A stretch of 7,455 bases of DNA from JAMXLO01 sp036494925 (lineage in GTDB: Bacteria > Pseudomonadota > Alphaproteobacteria > Acetobacterales > Acetobacteraceae), in assembly GCA_036494925.1 (NCBI GenBank), contig DASXNR010000041.1, positions 1-7,455 on the forward strand, given 5' to 3'. The translations under genes were made by a program, and so were the position numbers. The notes under the pieces are model-generated. The model did not search any database and was not told the DNA's origin. It saw only the letters and a list, made by a program, of their open reading frames with translations. Below, one piece after another: positions 6,314 to 7,455 of the stretch (the stretch's first letter is position 1; every line of letters begins with the position of its first letter).

Positions 6314-6800
6314 TTATACCCCTTCAATAATCATCGGCTCATCGTCGCTAACACGGCGCGGTTGAGACCCGGCGATACCCTCCATTCGCGCAAGGCTTCC
6401 TCGGGCGCCCGCTTGAGCGCGTAGGTGTCAAGCGTGCCGCCGAGCCAGCCGTCAAAATCTTTGGCTTCCAGCAGCACCGGCATGCGGTCGTGATAGGGCT
6501 CCATCCAAGCCGAAGCCCCGACACGATGATCGCGGGACAGCAGCCATTCACCGGTAAGGGGGGCTTTCCAGCGATCCCAGAGGCCGGCAAAGGCAAGTAG
6601 GGGCGAGCCGTCGGCCGCGGTGAAGAGGTGCGGCTGCCTGGCACCTTTCTCGCCGGTCCACTCGAAAAATCCGCTCGCCGGCACGATGCAGTGGCGTGCC
6701 TTAAGGGCGGTGCGGAACATCGGTTTGTCGGCGACGGATTCCGCGCGCGCGTTGAACGTCGCATCGACACAAGCTCCCGCGCCCCGTTAGCATCCCGACG
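6314..6800 (-). pseudogene. Decayed SRAP-family gene (YedK/HMCES-like, abasic-site DNA-protein crosslink protein)
   Basis: Intact SRAP proteins are about 220 residues and start Met-Cys-Gly-Arg, with Cys2 forming a thiazolidine link to abasic sites in single-stranded DNA. Here the main piece (6759-6331) reads ATFNARAES, then CIVPASGFFEW (catalytic Glu kept), LLAFAGLWDRW and YHDRMPVLL (catalytic His kept), all in family order. Damage is evident. The N-terminus with Cys2 is absent. RRDANGARELVSMR lies in a different frame (6800-6759) and joins directly to TFNARAES, so the usual Trp-Gly-Leu-Val-Pro segment is deleted with a frame change. The family-like tail SDDEPMIIEGV with its TAA (6314-6316) is in a third frame, reached by a shift near 6353. 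A middle strand (IIVS, about 6531-6520) also reads only out of frame. An open frame from ATG 6720 (129 codons) survives but would lack Cys2. Confidence 0.85.
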
Positions 6801-6866
6801 GTGAAGTGATGGGGTTCGCTTCCCCACTACCAATCCTACGAGCTGCCGCGCGCGCTGCGCCGGCGG

Positions 6867-7455
6867 TCATTGCGCGGCCGCGCGGTCCACAAAGCGCCGG
6901 TACACCGCGCCGAGAGCGATCAGCGCCAACCCCAGACCGAGGAACGACAGCACCCGCCACAGCCCGACCAGCCCTGCCATATCGACCAGAAATACCTTCG
7001 CGACAACCAGCCCGATCACGCCAAGCGCTGCCAACCGCAGCCGCCGGTTGCCGGTGCGAACGCCCCCGCCCATCAGGGCCGCACCGTACGCCAGCCAAGC
7101 GGCAGACCACGCCCAAAGTTCGGCGTCCGCGATCGGCACCGTGCCGAAATCGATGGCATCGCGATGGAACAGGTGGCGGATCTCCAACGTGATCCACACG
7201 AAACCCGCCAGCAGTGAGTAACAGGCCAGCACCGGCCGCAGCCAGTTGGGCGTCGCGGTTGCCTGGTGCCGCAGCGCGACCAGGCCAAGCACGGCTGGCA
7301 CCGCATAGGCCGGCAGCAGCCAGTCCAGCAGCACCCATTGACCCACGGGTTCGCCGGTCACCGCGGGGTTCGCCACCAGCAGCAATGTCCCACCGCCAAT
7401 CGCCAGCGCCCCCTGGATCCGCCAGCCCCATTGCAACACAGGCCGTGGCAATCGC
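6867..7455 (-). CDS. DUF2339-type polytopic membrane protein, C-terminal part (5' end beyond the window)
   Basis: The frame is open from the right edge (first full codon 7454-7452) to a TGA at 6869-6867, giving 195 visible residues. It is an integral inner-membrane protein with about six hydrophobic segments. These are IQGALAIGGGTLLLVAN, WVLLDWLLPAYAVPAVLGL, CYSLLAGFVWITLEI, AWSAAWLAYGAALMGGG, LAALGVIGLVVAKVFLVDM and LWRVLSFLGLGLALIALGAVY. The run WITLEIRHLFH, then IDFG, AELWAWS, LRLAALGV, VAKVFLVDMA and GLWRVLSFLGLG, is characteristic of the C-terminal end of DUF2339 proteins, which are usually 800-1000 residues. Their function is not established. Codons at 7451 (TTG) and nearby could be mistaken for starts, but there is no ribosome binding site, and family length says the gene continues upstream. 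The SRAP remnant lies about 66 nt downstream on the same strand. Confidence 0.86.
   Translation of the reverse strand, partial: RLPRPVLQWGWRIQGALAIGGGTLLLVANPAVTGEPVGQWVLLDWLLPAYAVPAVLGLVALRHQATATPNWLRPVLACYSLLAGFVWITLEIRHLFHRDAIDFGTVPIADAELWAWSAAWLAYGAALMGGGVRTGNRRLRLAALGVIGLVVAKVFLVDMAGLVGLWRVLSFLGLGLALIALGAVYRRFVDRAAAQ

Noticed and set aside
6811..6832. tRNA-like 3' end (GGGG-TTCGCTT-CCCC followed by ACTACCA) as a possible attachment site
   Set aside because: The loop lacks the conserved TTCRA pattern, and no matching acceptor strand or anticodon arm lies upstream.
6787..6870. 27-codon minus-strand frame whose ATG overlaps the DUF2339 stop as ATGA
   Set aside because: The ATGA overlap is suggestive, but there is no ribosome binding site, it runs into the SRAP remnant, and the peptide has no recognisable character.

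Overview
The window is GC-rich, with strong G/C preference at third codon positions in most genes. It looks like an alphaproteobacterial chromosome, and the gene families and the pgeF-lipoprotein-prs order make Acetobacteraceae/Rhodospirillales my best guess. That placement is inference; there is no rRNA or other decisive marker here.

Positions 1-5213 hold six tightly spaced plus-strand genes. They are the 3' part of a PgeF/YfiH laccase-domain protein, a secreted lipoprotein of unknown function, ribose-phosphate diphosphokinase (prs), an NtaA/SnaA/DszA-type flavin-dependent monooxygenase, a beta-class-like glutathione S-transferase with Cys10, and a histidine-phosphatase (phosphoglycerate mutase superfamily) protein. 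Gaps are 2, 22, 59, 14 and 1 nt. The first three read as a housekeeping unit (cell-wall editing, envelope lipoprotein, PRPP supply). The last three read as an accessory oxidation/detoxification unit. A hairpin followed by five T residues (5245-5274) closes the plus-strand run.

Positions 5449-7455 are all on the minus strand, converging on the plus-strand run. From the right edge inward they are the C-terminal part of a polytopic DUF2339-type membrane protein, the wreck of an SRAP/YedK-type (HMCES family) gene, and an orphan gene for a protein with two predicted membrane segments. The orphan gene is clearly more AT-rich than its surroundings: I counted 90 G/C in the 180 bases from 5581 to 5760, against 46 of 60 at 1681-1740. 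This pattern suggests recent acquisition.

The most informative part is 5214-6870. The SRAP remnant has lost its catalytic Cys2 N-terminus and the segment with its Trp-Gly motif, and its C-terminal tail is readable only in another frame. The orphan gene begins 7 nt beyond the remnant's ancestral stop codon and takes its upstream translation signals from the dead gene's tail. No CRISPR array, complete insertion sequence, integrase, tRNA or rRNA gene was seen.
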